Shown: positions 1 to 11,443, counted from the stretch's first letter. The stretch: DNA of 64,000 nt from Dichetophora obliterata (GCA_963920525.1 OY986439.1:209787906-209851905); one strand, 5' to 3'. Notes: a model not told the origin generated them from the sequence alone. Numbers and translations: made by a program.

Positions 1-60
1 ATATGTAATGTGTTAGTTTTCTGGAGCCCGAGTTCGAGACCCAACTCGGACAAAAAATTT
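1..60 (+). repeat. tRNA-derived SINE fragment at window edge
   Basis: A B-box-like GAGTTCGAGACCC is followed by CAACTCGGACAAAAAATTTT. The same order (B box, then CAGCTCAGACA, then an A/T run) occurs on the minus strand of the two complete SINE copies at 31776-32102 and 60875-61223, so this is probably a truncated copy of that family. The A box would lie outside the window. Confidence 0.35.
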
Positions 61-2162
61 TTTTCTACATTTTTTACAAACTGTTCTGTGTATTTAAAAT
101 TTATTTTGGAATTTTTTTTTTGTAAATTTTTTCATATAAAAAAATATGAAAAGAGTCAGAACCTTCAAAAGGTAGGCCTTACAGAAATACTCATCAATGC
201 AGTGATCATGGAAGGTGTATTAATGCCAATAATAGCAGTGCTAGCATGCCTGCTTTTGCGGAGCACTCGCTAAAATGCTCACTGGGACGTTATTGCGCCA
301 TGACGAGGCCTTTAATCAACACAGTAATATTTTGAATTTGATAACGTATGAGTTAAGGTACATTTTTTGAGTGTGGTGAGTTATTAACGTATTGAAATAT
401 GTTATAGAGACAGTGCAGTCAAGCCTCCCATAAAAAAATTACTACAAAAAATTAAAAGAAAAAGAAAGAAAATATTTCAATCTATATGTAACCAATATAA
501 AGCATATCTGAACGAAGTGTAGAGGACATCAGTTACCAAAAATAAACATAACTAATTTTCAGGCATGTAGCCAAACTGTACTTTCTTCAAGGTTGTGACT
601 GCAATCAAACAGACATTTCTTTGTCTGCAAAACAAGTTAAAAGTTTGATGGCTTTGGTTGAACTCAAGTTTGCTTGCACTTTTGTAATAAAAGTGCGAAT
701 AAGCAATGAAAACAGAATGATCAAAAAATTGTATTACTACAATGTTGCGTAATTTTTAATAACATAAGTGTATCAACTCAAAACTTCGTTAAATGCTTCA
801 ACTCAGTAACGCAACGCAGCGCTGTGTTACTTATTTAAGTCAAATAAAAACAGCTTCTTAGCCTTTGATTTGAAAAACACTTAAAACTCGTATTGTCTCT
901 AAAAAATATATGTTGCAATGCGCCCAATTTGTGGTATCATTATTTGCCGCAATACGTTAGAAATATTAATAAGTCATTGCTTAATTCTTTTTTAAAGTTC
1001 AAGTTACAACAGAGCTTTTTTCAGTAATATTGGCTATTGTGCTGTAATGTGCTCGAGTTGCTTTAATAATTTGTTATATTATTTGTTGCTATAATAACAT
1101 CTACAAGATTTTAAAAAATTCTAATGTTTGTTTCTTAAGTATAAGCACGTATACGAAATTTCGATACCGAATATTTTCGAGATTTTGTAACAGAATTAAA
1201 AAGTGAAAAATCCATTAGATTACTTAATAAAGCTGTTATATGGATTTTTCTTATTAATATTATAATGCAATAAAAATTGTTCAAACAGAAATGTTTTTAA
1301 AGCCAGAAAATCTTATTGAATATATAAAAACCTTTTTTAAAAAGTTTTCTTATTGAATGAATAAATTTATTTATGCGGAAATCTTATTAAAACTCAACTT
1401 TAGCAAGAACATCTTTTAAAAATAATAATAAATCTTATTTAGAAAGAAACCTCTTTGCTTTAGCTTTAAGTGTTGCTTGTGAAGTAACTAATCAAAAGAA
1501 GCTTGGTCAAAGTCTTTTCAAGGGCAAAAATGGCCAATATTTATTTCATGCATTGACACCTCTTAACTGACATTTTTTCGAAAATAAGACACAAGAGTCA
1601 AATTTCTAAATCTTAAGAATAAAATTTTTAATTTTATGCCGTATCTAAAAATATGTTCTTTAGAAAAATTTTGTCCAAAGATTTTTTTTTTCTTAAGTTG
1701 CAAAAAGTGAACCAAACAAAAACTTGATTTGTTCTTCTATTTTTTTATGATTTTTTTCTCCCTTTTCAAAAATTTTATAGATTTTGATTTGTTTTTGAAA
1801 AAACTCAATAACGTGATCTTTGTAAAATTATTATTTTCATTTTTCATGAATGACTTTTCTGTTATGAGCTCTCAGCGCATCTTTATAACCATAGAAATGT
1901 TTTTTTCTCCAAAATAAAATTAAAAAACGACCCTCTCCTAGGCATTTACACTAAAAAAAGCACTGTTTAATGAAAAACATAGTTTTTAAAAACTTTTTAT
2001 CTCTAATGTGGCACATAGAAGACCAATTCTGGCACATTCTTGCGCACATTTTCTTTCAGCTACTAAACAAAAACGCAGAGTTAACTTCTTCTTTTCAACA
2101 TCGATAAATTCAAATTGTCAAAATTGAAGATGATTTAAGTTTATATATACATATATATATCT
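61..2162. other. AT-rich stretch without a gene
   Basis: No reading frame with family resemblance was seen. Open frames here are made of F/L/K/N runs from T- and A-rich DNA. Around 1230-1440 there are several AATCTTATT/TCTTATTAA motifs like those filling the transposon at 17893-19469, so a decayed relative may lie here, but no ends could be found. Confidence 0.5.
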
Positions 2163-2462
2163 GTGGCGTTTTATAGTAACCCTCCAGGAAATGTAAACAT
2201 TCCCGGATATAAACAGGAAATGGAATGTAGGAAGCATTCCCTTCCGTTAGTCACACCATTTCTTTTTTTACGTAGCATGTCATTAAAGGGAAACATTCCT
2301 CTCCGCTGTCTTAAAAAGCGAATTGGAAGCAGTCCTCTCCCCCGTTCTAAAAATTAATGTGGCACCATTCCTCTCCCTTGTTATGAAAATGCCCGGCCAG
2401 GATTCGAACCCGGGACCCCTGAGCGACAGTCAAGCGCGCTACCACTAGACTATCGAATTCTA
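2163..2462 (-). repeat. tRNA-Asp-like SINE with internal short repeats
   Basis: Read on the minus strand, 2462-2386 gives an A box (TAGTCTAGTGG), an anticodon arm CTTGA/TCAGG with loop CTGTCGC (anticodon GTC, Asp-like), and a T arm with GGTTCGAATCC. The 3' acceptor side CCGGGCA has no partner upstream, so this is not an intact tRNA. The body downstream (2163-2385) holds about four imperfect units containing GAGAGGAAT. A nearly identical head with a different body lies at 30530-30605. Family name unknown to me. Confidence 0.55.
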
Positions 2463-2935
2463 TAATAAGCGGCTAGAAAACAATGATATTAATATTTTCT
2501 GTTGTCATTGCTTGGGATTAAGAAAAAGTTTCCATATGCATTCTTAAAGAAGCGATTTGGAAACAACATTAATACAAAACTACCCTTAAGCTTACGAAAG
2601 ATACGGTGGGGAGTGTTTCTTTATCACTTTTAGATTGAAGTCTTCCGATTTTTCCTACAGGGAAGGAACCTCCTAAGTGTAAAAATCATGTTTCGAGAAA
2701 TCTTGCTTCAGAGTTTTTAATCACCTTACAAGTTATATGAGATGGTGTCTTGTTTTTGTGTCATAACTTTGACTACGGTCATGTTAGAAGCTCCAGAATT
2801 TGTGTGTGAAGCTACATCAATAACTCAGCTGTCTTAAGTCGACTTAAGATGTTATTATAAAACGCTACAGGTATATACAATATATCACAAGCTTAGAAAA
2901 GCATCATATTAGTAATAAAAAACAATTTTCATAAC

Positions 2936-3005
2936 TATGATAGGACTCGAACCATAAAGATACTAAATAACAGTCGTTAGCTCTGTCACTAAGCTATCAG
3001 TTATG
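2936..3005 (-). repeat. degenerate tRNA-like sequence
   Basis: On the minus strand an A-box-like TAGCTTAGTGACAGAGC and a B box GGTTCGAGTCC lie about 30 bases apart, bounded by short complementary ends ATAACT/AGTTAT. The T stem does not pair well, so a working tRNA is unlikely. A tRNA-derived SINE head or tRNA pseudogene is the best reading. Confidence 0.3.
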
Positions 3006-3382
3006 TTAAAGTTGATTATATTTACGCATCAAAGCAAAAACATTAAGTAATTTATCTGTATTCATGCGATGACACCTCGTTACTGACATATTTTCCAAAA
3101 TAAGATATGAAAGTGTCAACATATTTTTAATTTTCTGCCTCATCAGAAAATGGTATCCTTATATATTTATAAAAATGTTGTGCAAACATTTTCTTCCAAA
3201 GTTTCAAAGACTGGATGAAACCGCAGCTCTAATATTACTTTTAATTATTTATGATTATTTCTCTCTTTACAAAAATAACATAGATTGTGATACGTTTTAA
3301 TAAATAACTTTATAACGTTGCTTTCGTCATATTATCCGTTATTATTTTATAAATAATATACTTATGTAAAATATATTAAATA

Positions 3383-3730
3383 TCTTAGCTTATACTATTA
3401 AACGAGCAATATTTGTTTGTTTATTTGTTTGTTTGTTTGTAAATGAGTTCTCGAAAACGGCCCAAGCGATTTCGATGCAATCTTCAGTATAAAGCTTATG
3501 GGTTCGAAAAATTTCTGAGAAATTTCGTTTAACAGCGCACATTGGGGTGTTTGACCGATTTAGGCGGCCAAAATTATTTTATTCGGTAAGTAGTTTCTAT
3601 ACAAGTCTGTTATTTGATTTTAACCCTGAACAACCATTGGGACATATTCAACACTACTCAACATATAAATATAGGGGCTTACGGGGGCGAAAAATCGATC
3701 TAACTAGGTTTCATTTCTAAAAACAAATCG
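3383..3730 (+). mobile_element. 5' part of a Helitron-like repeat with (TTTG)n
   Basis: Starts TCTTAGCTTATAC, then AACGAGCAATATTTG, a (TTTG)n run, and a stretch ending in the GATTTAGGCGGCC motif and an ACATATTCAACACTACTC motif. The same order is found on the minus strand from 53811 downwards. No coding sequence is visible, so it would be non-autonomous. A Helitron assignment rests only on the TC start next to A and the hairpin seen near the other end of the sister copy. Confidence 0.4.
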
Positions 3731-4032
3731 TTTTCTCCGTGTTTTCACGCAAATAATTTGTATCGCTTTTCATTTAGCTTTTCTTATGTTTCGAGGCGTG
3801 AGTCAGAAGTGGGGATCTCCCCCAAAGCTTCTTTAAAATGCTTTTTATATTCTATGATCAAGCTTAGTATGCTGTAGGAACGAAAATTTTTGGGCATATA
3901 ACTCTACACGCGAAATTTTGGTGAAGGGTCAAAATTTTTGTGTGGTGATAAAGCACTTACTGTTCTGGTTGACAGATTCATATTTTTATTGCTGCAATTT
4001 TATATCCTATAAAAGGCAAGACTACACATTAA

Positions 4033-5161
4033 TCTATAGTAATAAAACTCATTTTCTGTTTGATTGTTTGTTTGTTTGTTTGTTTGTTTGTTTGTTTGGC
4101 TTTTATACAAATCTAAACAGCTCAACGGATTTTACTCAAACTAGGTATACGTATTAAGTGCACCCCAACTTAAAATGTTACATACTTAGTTTTTGCCACG
4201 CCCGTCTGAAAATTTTCAACTAACGGTAATTTTGTTATTATAAAAGTTTTTACCATCGGAGATTTTTGTGTATTTAATTTTAAAATTTTTCTGTTACTTT
4301 GGCATGAAAAACATTCACATATATTCAAAATTGTAGAAATTTTCAGTACAACGACTTTTTCATAAAACATCGTTGCCTAAGAATGAGAAAAAAACGACAT
4401 GAAAATCAAAGTTTGATCTTTCGATGCAAATATCTCCGCTGTCCATTAATATATTTCATTCAAATTTTTTTGTTCAAAAGTTCCATAAAATCACTTCACA
4501 AAAATAGGTAGAACTGCACCGTTAAGTCAGTGTATATATGTTTTATGATTATGTCAAAAAAGGTCCAAAATATTGACTTTTTACTCAAAAAATGACTCAA
4601 AAATTGTTGTTGATGTAAAAATGAAATCAATTAAAAATTTCACATCTGCCTACCTTTCATATGATATAGCATTTATATATGATCCTGATCTTCAATGAAA
4701 AAAACGCAGCTAATAGAAATTTTAGTACAACGAATTTTTCATAAAACATTGATAGCTATAATGAGAAAAAAAAATATATGAAAATCAAAGTTTTTACTTT
4801 TAATGCCAATAACTCCGCTGTTTTTTATATATTTCATTAAAAATTTTTTTGTTAAAAAGTTCAATATGTTTTTGCTTGCTTTAAGATTAAGTAAATAAAA
4901 AAAATTCTTTTTAATTTTTAAAATATGTTTTTCGTACCCATTCTTTCAATTCAATTAGTTCACCGCAAGAGATGGAGCCACCAACAAAAATTTTCCAAAT
5001 TTTTTTTTGGATTAATGTTCAATTACCTTTCTAACGGTAGCTTACAAATAAAATTCAACATGTTTTTCATTATTCCAGATTTTAACAAAAGTTTCATCGA
5101 GAAGTGTATATTAAAATGTTTATATAAATGACTCTCGAGTAACACCGGGTATATCAGCTAG
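4033..5161 (+). mobile_element. Non-autonomous Helitron
   Basis: Begins TCTATAGTAATAAAA after an A and ends CACCGGGTATATCAGCTAG before a T, which fits the Helitron rule of insertion between A and T with TC and CTRR ends. It contains a (TTTG)n run at about 4060-4098 and two diverged direct repeats at about 4330-4500 and 4715-4880 that share GTACAACGA and TATCTCCGCTG-like motifs. No Rep/helicase coding is seen, so it must depend on a partner. Confidence 0.6.
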
Positions 5162-5172
5162 TAAACTATATA

Positions 5173-6487
5173 CAGTGTGAACCAGAATAAGTGTCACTAA
5201 AATAATGCGCCATAAATACTAAAGTAGTCAATGAAATTTCATAATTTCTTTTTATTTGCTAAAAAAATATTACAAAGTTAAGGGAATCAGGCCGTTAATT
5301 CAAATCTTTCTCCTTTCTCTTTGATTGTTTGACGCAAACGTTTGAAGAATGATTTGCAAGCGGCACGCACCATGTCTTGATCCATTTCATTCCAAATGTC
5401 TATCAGCCGAGCTTTGAAATTATCAATGTTAAGACCTTTTGTGTTACCAATTTTGCTCAACATATAGCCCCATACACAGAAGTCGAGAGGGTTAAGATCT
5501 GGCGACGCAGCTGGCCATTCTTTGGCTGATATAAAATCGGGAACATTTTGCTGACACCTGCGTTTTGCTGACCTGAGTGCGTTTTGCCTTATGTGAAGGC
5601 GCAGAATCTTGCTGGAAACAAAAATATTCATCGCCATATAAGTCCTGGGCATGAGGTTTTAAATGGCCTTCCAAAACGTGTTCGATGTAATAGTTTGTAT
5701 CAATTTTGACCCCTCGATCTATGAAAAGTAGCGGTAACTTGCCTTTTGTTGATATTGCTCCCCATACCATTACTTTCGACACATTCTGGTAACGCTCCAC
5801 GGCCAATTTATCTCTGGGAGCATCTGCGATACTTACTGCATACACGCGATTGTTTTGTTGATTGTGGCTATCTTGTAGTAGAAACATTTTTTCATCAGAA
5901 AATAAAATTTCATCTCCTTCATGCCAACGCAAAAGCTCTCTGCTTTTTTCAACTCGCAATTTTTTTTTTGTGTCAGTAAGGCCATTCACGCGCTGCTTCT
6001 TATAAGCTGTGAGCCCAAGATCATTTTTCAATATCCGCCGTATTGATGACTGGGATATCTGCATGCCCTTTGCCATAGATCGACCCGATTGAGCTGGAGT
6101 TCGTCTTATTCTTTCTCTGACGCATTTTATGGTCGCTTTTGTTCTCACAGTTCGTTTGCACCCAGATTTCTTTGCAATTTTACAACTTCCCGTTTCATTA
6201 AACCGTTTTACAGTTCTATAAATAAATCTCTTCCCGATATCGAGCGGTTTAAGCTTCTTAATAATCTCGCACATTTTTAATTTTTTTAAATACAAGTTTA
6301 CAACTAGCTCACGTTTAGCTTCCATTGCGATACTGATTTAAAAATGGCTAAGCTCTGGAAATGTTTAATTATTGTCTGTTTGTAATTCAATTTCAAAAAG
6401 CTTGGCCAACTTAAAAAGTTTTTAAATTGAACTTCTTAAGGTAGGGAGCAAACCAAAAAACAGTGACAGTTATTCTGGTTCACACTG
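5173..6487. mobile_element. mariner-type transposon with TA target duplication
   Basis: Inverted ends CAGTGTGAACCAGAATAA (left) and its complement at the right, flanked by TA at 5171-5172 and 6488-6489. At 1315 bp it has the normal full length for the superfamily. It encloses one transposase gene on the minus strand, which is frameshifted. It lies only 11 bp beyond the 3' end of the Helitron at 4033-5161. Confidence 0.9.
5287..6325 (-). pseudogene. mariner-superfamily transposase, one frameshift
   Basis: The enzyme cuts out and reinserts the element by a DDE/D mechanism. The start at 6325 opens a frame of 277 codons with a helix-turn-helix-like N-terminus, a first catalytic block (LFSDEKMF) and a second (QQDSAPSH). 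The third block (SPDLNPLD) lies in another frame, 5652-5287, which then runs to a normal stop. The break falls near 5560-5585, where an about 18-20 base segment starting AAAACGCA is present twice with unequal length; this small tandem duplication explains the shift. Removing it would restore the expected order of blocks, so the element was recently active. Exact subfamily (DD34D, DD37D, DD41D) is not decided. Confidence 0.85.
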
Positions 6488-6489
6488 TA

Positions 6490-7191
6490 AATGCAACAAT
6501 AAATTTGTTAAATAACAAATCCAACACTTAAACATACTAACTGCTTATTTTTTATTGTTGAATGGCAAATTAAATCCGCGCCAATTAAATTTACGGGCAT
6601 ATAATCCAAAGCGAAATTTTGAAATTTTGATATTTTAACTCTCCACTCACGAATGGCAACATAGCAATAATTATCGCTTGTACAGCGTACTAGCTGGCGA
6701 AAAAATTTCGCTGCCTGTTCGTTGTCAAAAATCTCAATGTATTTCTTATGGAAATTTTTTTTTTCGTTCCTACAGCATACAAAGCTTAATATCATAATTG
6801 ATTTAAAAAGTTCATTTTCAACAACAGCTTTGGATTTATATTAATTTTTAGTACTGTATACTTATTCTGTTAGCTGGAAAACATTACATTATCTACACAA
6901 GATATAAGAAAACTATATAACAGATATTCGATATTTTTCAAAGAATCACCAGAGGTTTTAGATGAAATGTCAAAAAAAGATATGATTCAAGTACTAGTGT
7001 TATACACTTGGCCGGCTCATTTTTGAAAAAAAAGGATATCCTAAATTTGAGGAAAATCGTCAGAGCCTCTAGCCACCGGAAATGCCGATGAATTTGTCTC
7101 CAAAATCGGTTTTTTTATATATTTGATAGTAGTTTTTAAAACACGAACTAAACCGTTTGTTAATTAGTTTTATGATCTATTAAATTATTAC
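6490..7191. other. Gene-free stretch with a possible repeat fragment
   Basis: A 95-codon open frame on the minus strand (6795-6508) begins next to TATGCTGTAGGAACGAAAA, which also occurs at about 3870-3890, so at least part is repeated DNA. The predicted peptide (Cys-Cys-Arg-Asn near the start) resembles nothing I can name. Confidence 0.35.
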
Positions 7192-7440
7192 ATGAATTAA
7201 ATTGCGAGCTTTAGATCAAATAAGTTTTTAAGAAGGCAACAACAACAACAACAACTCTGTATAGAGTCAATCACTTAGCTGACTAGACAGTCTGTTTCGG
7301 AAACCTACTGAAGAGGAAAATGTAGCGATTTCCGAAACAGACTGTCTAGTCAGCTAAGTGATTGACTCTATACAGAGTTGTTGTTGTTGTTGTTGCCTTA
7401 TTAAAAACTTACTTAATCTAAAGCTCGTAATTTAATTCAT
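7192..7440. repeat. Near-perfect inverted repeat (hairpin), 112-bp arms
   Basis: Arms 7192-7303 and 7329-7440 are almost identical in inverse orientation, separated by a 25-bp loop. Each arm contains a (CAA)n/(GTT)n run. The outer part of the arm carries GAGCTTTAG, also found in the arms of the foldback at 14243-15702. No target duplication was recognised. It would form a long double-stranded RNA if transcribed. Confidence 0.85.
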
Positions 7441-8217
7441 CTAAACTGTTTGTGGTAATTGAGTATCAAGTAGAGCCATGTAAATAAAGTGGAATCAGTA
7501 AAAAAAAATAATTTTGATTGGCTTTCATAACTAGTGCAAAAAAATTCAAAAATCATAGTTTTTTTCCCCCAATGGCAGAGTTCAGACATGCATCAAATGA
7601 GGGAGTTCATATTTTTTTTTATTTTCTTTGATTGATTCTGGTCTTGAGCATCATCAAAATTTTGATTACGCGCGAAGTTCATTTTCGCTATCGCAGAGAG
7701 TTCGCATTTTTATAGCTGGAAAACAGAAACAAATTTGGATTCATTCAATCATTTGCTTCTCGTATAATCTGTTTTTCGCAAATTTCTCAAAATTGCTAAA
7801 ATATTATTAAATTTGAATGAATAGGGGTTCATTGAAAAGGTCTTGTAAAGATCTACCGTTTAAGTAAGTAAATAAGAAATATTAACCCATTAACAGCCAA
7901 ACGAAAAGTAAAAGTAAAAAGTCCAAAAAATGTTTATTTTACAATAAAATGTTTTTTTTATTTTTTTATTTTTTTTATTTTTTTATTTTTTTTTATTTTT
8001 TTTTTATTTTTTTTTTATTTTTTTTTATTTTTTTTATTTTTTTTAAGAAAACATACTTTAAAAAAAAGATGAAACAACAAAGAAAACTTTAAAAGTTAAA
8101 AATATTTTGCTGTACTCAAATGAGTACAGTGGCGCTTAATGGGTTAAATTCCTTAAAAAATTAATGTGTTTTCACCGAATTAAAAAAAAACTTGGAGGAA
8201 AGTCCATTGGCATTTTC
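7441..8217. other. Gene-free stretch with a T-rich tract
   Basis: 7945-8045 is almost pure T interrupted by single A residues (about 100 bp). The rest is AT-rich with no supported feature. Confidence 0.6.
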
Positions 8218-8400
8218 AGTGCACGGTTAGAAATCTTAGAATAAATTTTAATCCAGCTTAAATACTACTGCATATTTTTTAACCTTACTAACCCATAATG
8301 AAAACTTTTCTTTAGGTACTAAAATTTAAACCAAAGAAATATTGCAAAACTGAAACTCAATATTAGGTTTATATGCTTGTTTCAGCAGAACAGAAAGTTT
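8218..8400 (+). repeat. Solo left end of the GTACACGG TIR family
   Basis: GTGCACGGTTAGAAATCTTAG and the following about 180 bp match the left end of the element at 9341-10654. No matching right end is seen nearby, so it is truncated or was interrupted by the Helitron-like repeat that follows. Confidence 0.5.
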
Positions 8401-8879
8401 TCAAACAATGCACGAATTTGGAACTTTTATATAAGATTTTCGTCAATGAAATGTTTGACCGAATTAGCATGTTACATCAGCGATGAAGAAAAATCGTGCA
8501 TGATTCATTAAAGATTCCTTTAAGACTTGGACTACTAGGTATTTTTTATATTTTGCCAAATTTAAATTAGATTGTGAATTAGATTGCAATTTTTAGTGAA
8601 TTGAATTTTTATACACCGAAACATTTTTTTCAATTAAATTTTTTCATATGCTTACTAGCGACTATCGCCAATATCTGCAACTACCACGAAGTTACATTTT
8701 TTGGATCGTCGACCCCCCCAAATGGAGTATCTGAGTCCGCCACTGGTGAGTCATAACTTTTTGCATAGTGTTGTTTGTAATATGAGCTCAGTCGTATGCA
8801 TGTTGTTGTTTGTGTTATTACTGCTTATAAAGGTTTTATTTTTCCATGTATTTTAATGTGGTATCGCAGAAAGCATTGA

Positions 8880-9340
8880 GCAGCTCACACTGGGGTATTT
8901 GACCAAAATATGCGGCCAAAAATATTTTATTCGTAAAAAGTTTCTAATATATTACAGACTAATGATTTTTTGCGGATTTATGTACATTTAATGGCGCTAT
9001 GCGTACTTTTAAACTGTGAGGTGAAAACGATATTCGGAGAATTCCTGATTACAGTAGATTTAACTAATAATTGTTTAATCGATATACAATCAAACAAAAA
9101 AAAAATTTAATACATGGGTTTTAGCTGGAAGCCGATCTAAGATCGGTCGTCCAGAGATCGGATTTACGTACATTTAATGGCGCTATGCGTACTTTTAAAC
9201 TGTGAGCTGAAAACGATATTCGGAGAATTCCTGATTACAGTAGATTTAACTAATTAATTGTTTAATCGATATACAATCAAACAAAAAAAAATTTAATACA
9301 TGGGTTTTAGCGGGAAGCCGAGCTAAGATCGGTCGTCCAG
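8880..9340 (+). mobile_element. Helitron-like 3' part with a 186-bp tandem duplication
   Basis: Shares the GGGGTATTTGACC and GCGGCCAAAA motifs with 3383-3730 and the 3' part (ACATTTAATGGCGCTAT, then a hairpin AGCTAAGATCGGTCG) with the minus-strand copy at 52665-53811. The 3' part is present twice: 8974-9159 and 9160-9340. Tandem 3' ends are known in Helitrons. 5' truncated. Confidence 0.5.
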
Positions 9341-9544
9341 GTACACGGTTAAAAATCTTGGAATAAATTTTAGTCTAGCTAAAATACTACTGCATACTTT
9401 TTAACCTTGAGGATTAAAATTTAAACTTTCACAAATACTAAGCCATAATTAAAGCTTTTCGGTGTTAACATTTAAACCATGCAAATATTGCCATGCTGAA
9501 ACTCAATATTAAGCTATTAGGTTCATATGTTTGCTTATTGTTTT

Positions 9545-9620
9545 TGTTTCGTATAGCACAATAGCCCAGTGGTTAACGTAGTGAGCTTACAAACTGGATG
9601 TTCCTGGTTCGAATCTCAAA
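9545..9620 (+). repeat. tRNA-like sequence
   Basis: A box TAGCCCAGTGGTTAACG and B box GGTTCGAATC with about 32 bases between them, inside the element at 9341-10654. The acceptor stem is not convincing. Either a tRNA pseudogene or a SINE head; followed by a T-rich stretch. Confidence 0.35.
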
Positions 9621-9773
9621 GTGTTTGTTGATTATTTTTTTCGTTGTATTTCAATCCAAGCATGTACTAAATTTTAAACCAAAACTGCATTAAAACGATT
9701 TTTTAGTATCTGGCAAATACTAGATTTGAAACCAAAGATGGTGTGGTCATATCGTCGCTTGAGAAAATAAATG

Positions 9774-10361
9774 AAGAGCGTGAAGATAAATTCGTCAATC
9801 CGACGCTAACTTAGCAAAGACTCAAACCAAAATTTTTGTTCCGCAAAAAGTTAATTTCGTACTTTTTGCTAAGTACTCATTTAATTTTGGGAGCAAATTC
9901 AAATCTTCCCAAAATTAAAATCGTTCTTTTTGGAAAGTACGAATTTAACTTTTGGGAGGAAGTTAAATTCGTTCTATTGCAAAGTACGAGTTTTTCTTTT
10001 GATTCGAAGAACTAATAATACCAATTTTGAAATCAAAAATTCTCAAAATCTGTGCGTTACGATTTTTTGTTAAGCATATCAAATGAAAGGTGATTAAACC
10101 ACCTTTGTAACGATGTATAGCTTATAGGGGCACAATTAAAAGTTTAATTCGTACTTTGTAAAAAGAACGAATTTAATTTTCTTCCAAAAGATAAATTCGT
10201 ACTTTGCAAAAAGAACGATTTTAATTTTAGGAGGAAATTTCCTCCCAAAATTAAATTCGTACTTAGCAAAAAGTACGAATTTAACTTTTTGCGGAACAAA
10301 AATTTTGGTTTGTGTCTTTGCTTAGTTAGCGTCGGATTGACGAATTTATCTTCATGCTCTT
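9774..10361. mobile_element. Foldback element with 9-bp target duplication (Mutator-like)
   Basis: AAATAAATG flanks both sides (9765-9773 and 10362-10370). The long inverted arms start AAGAGCGTGAAGATAAATTC and contain several degenerate subunits of the type TTCGTACTTTTTGCAAAGTAC in both orientations. A 9-bp duplication with long subrepeat-rich arms is typical of Mutator-like and foldback elements. It carries no coding sequence and sits inside the element at 9341-10654. Confidence 0.7.
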
Positions 10362-10654
10362 AAATAAATGTCGTATGTGAAAATTTTTACATTTGAGATT
10401 ATTGAGAAAAAGGGGGCTATAATTCAAAATCTAGCAGAGCAATATTCTTCAGAATTTCAGAACTATTTGCAGACACATTTCACAAAAGATTACGAAATTG
10501 TTGTGGTCTTACCGCTATTTTCTTAGAATTTATAGCCTATTTTTTCAATAATCTCAAAAGTGAAAATTTTCACATATGACAATTATTTTCTCAGGCGACG
10601 ATATATAAAGTACAGAAAAGTTTAAATTTTATTCCAAGATTTTTAGCCGTGTAC

Positions 10655-11443
10655 TATTATATTATATTTTCATCTGTATCTCCTGATAAATGCATGAATT
10701 GTCAGTTGTGAGGTGTCTATGTCTATCGAAAAGCCTTTCTGAAAGGCAAAATGAGACCAACTACGCCCCTCTACTAGGCATTTTCAATGCTTCCTCAATT
10801 TTTTTTTTTTTTTTTGCCTTCTTAAAATTCTACCAGTCGTAAATTTGATTTGTCGTTTTTGTTGCTAATAAATTTTAACTAAATAAAACCAACAAACTTG
10901 ATTTTAAATGTGCAGAATAACCATAGAACACTCATTTGATAATAATTAATAAATATTGAAAGAATTGCTTTGGTTTTGTTTGAAAATTTTGTTTAGCAAC
11001 AGCAAATAAAAACTTAAGAAAACATTTCAAGCGTTGAAGTATTGAATATGTTTCTAGTTAATTTTAACACAAAACTAGCAATTTCTAGTTGTTGTTGTTG
11101 TTGTTGTTATTGTCGGTTTGGTTGTTGGGCTGGAGTTTGTGTTGTTGTTATTTTTGTTGTTGCTAAAATTATAGCATTGTTACTTTTGCTGTAGCGTTAA
11201 TCTAGCAGATGCGCGACAAATAAAAAAGCACATGCAAATTTTATCTGCTTACTTTGTGTTCGGCTTGTGAAAATGTATGTGTGTCTGTTTATGTGTTTGT
11301 TTTATCTGGCAAAGACGTGAGTGTGTGTTGGTGGAACGTTTTTTAGAAACAGCTTATAAACCAAGCTCACACATGGCCGAACCAAAGTTAATTACAACAA
11401 AACTAACATAAAATAAAAATATACTCAAATACTACTTTTATGG
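10655..11443. other. Gene-free stretch with (GTT)n
   Basis: Contains a poly-T run at about 10799-10815, (GTT)n at 11090-11110 and a relatively GC-richer part at 11190-11380 (GATGCGCGACAAATAAAAAAG and GT-rich runs). No coding potential or ends of a mobile element were recognised. Confidence 0.4.

Larger units (their letters stand above)
9341..10654. mobile_element. TIR element (GTACACGG family) holding a nested foldback
   Basis: The ends are GTACACGGTTAAAAATCTTG and its near complement ending GATTTTTAGCCGTGTAC. Related ends occur at 8218 and, more diverged, at 12901-13725. Inside, a second inverted pair (9745-9764 plus 10371-10430 against 10526-10604) is split on its left side by the foldback at 9774-10361. 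No transposase is seen. The superfamily is undecided. Confidence 0.55.

Noticed and set aside
2386..2462. Functional tRNA-Asp gene
   Set aside because: The anticodon and T arms pair, but the acceptor stem does not, and a second head has the same defect.
3918..4157. 79-codon frame with repeated CLFV
   Set aside because: It is translation of a (TTTG)n run inside a Helitron.
5746..6280. Plus-strand frames at 5746-5979 and 6089-6280
   Set aside because: They are antisense to the mariner transposase.
7945..8045. Poly-A tail of a retroposon on the minus strand
   Set aside because: The tract is 100 bp of T with spaced A, and no coding relic or target duplication adjoins it.
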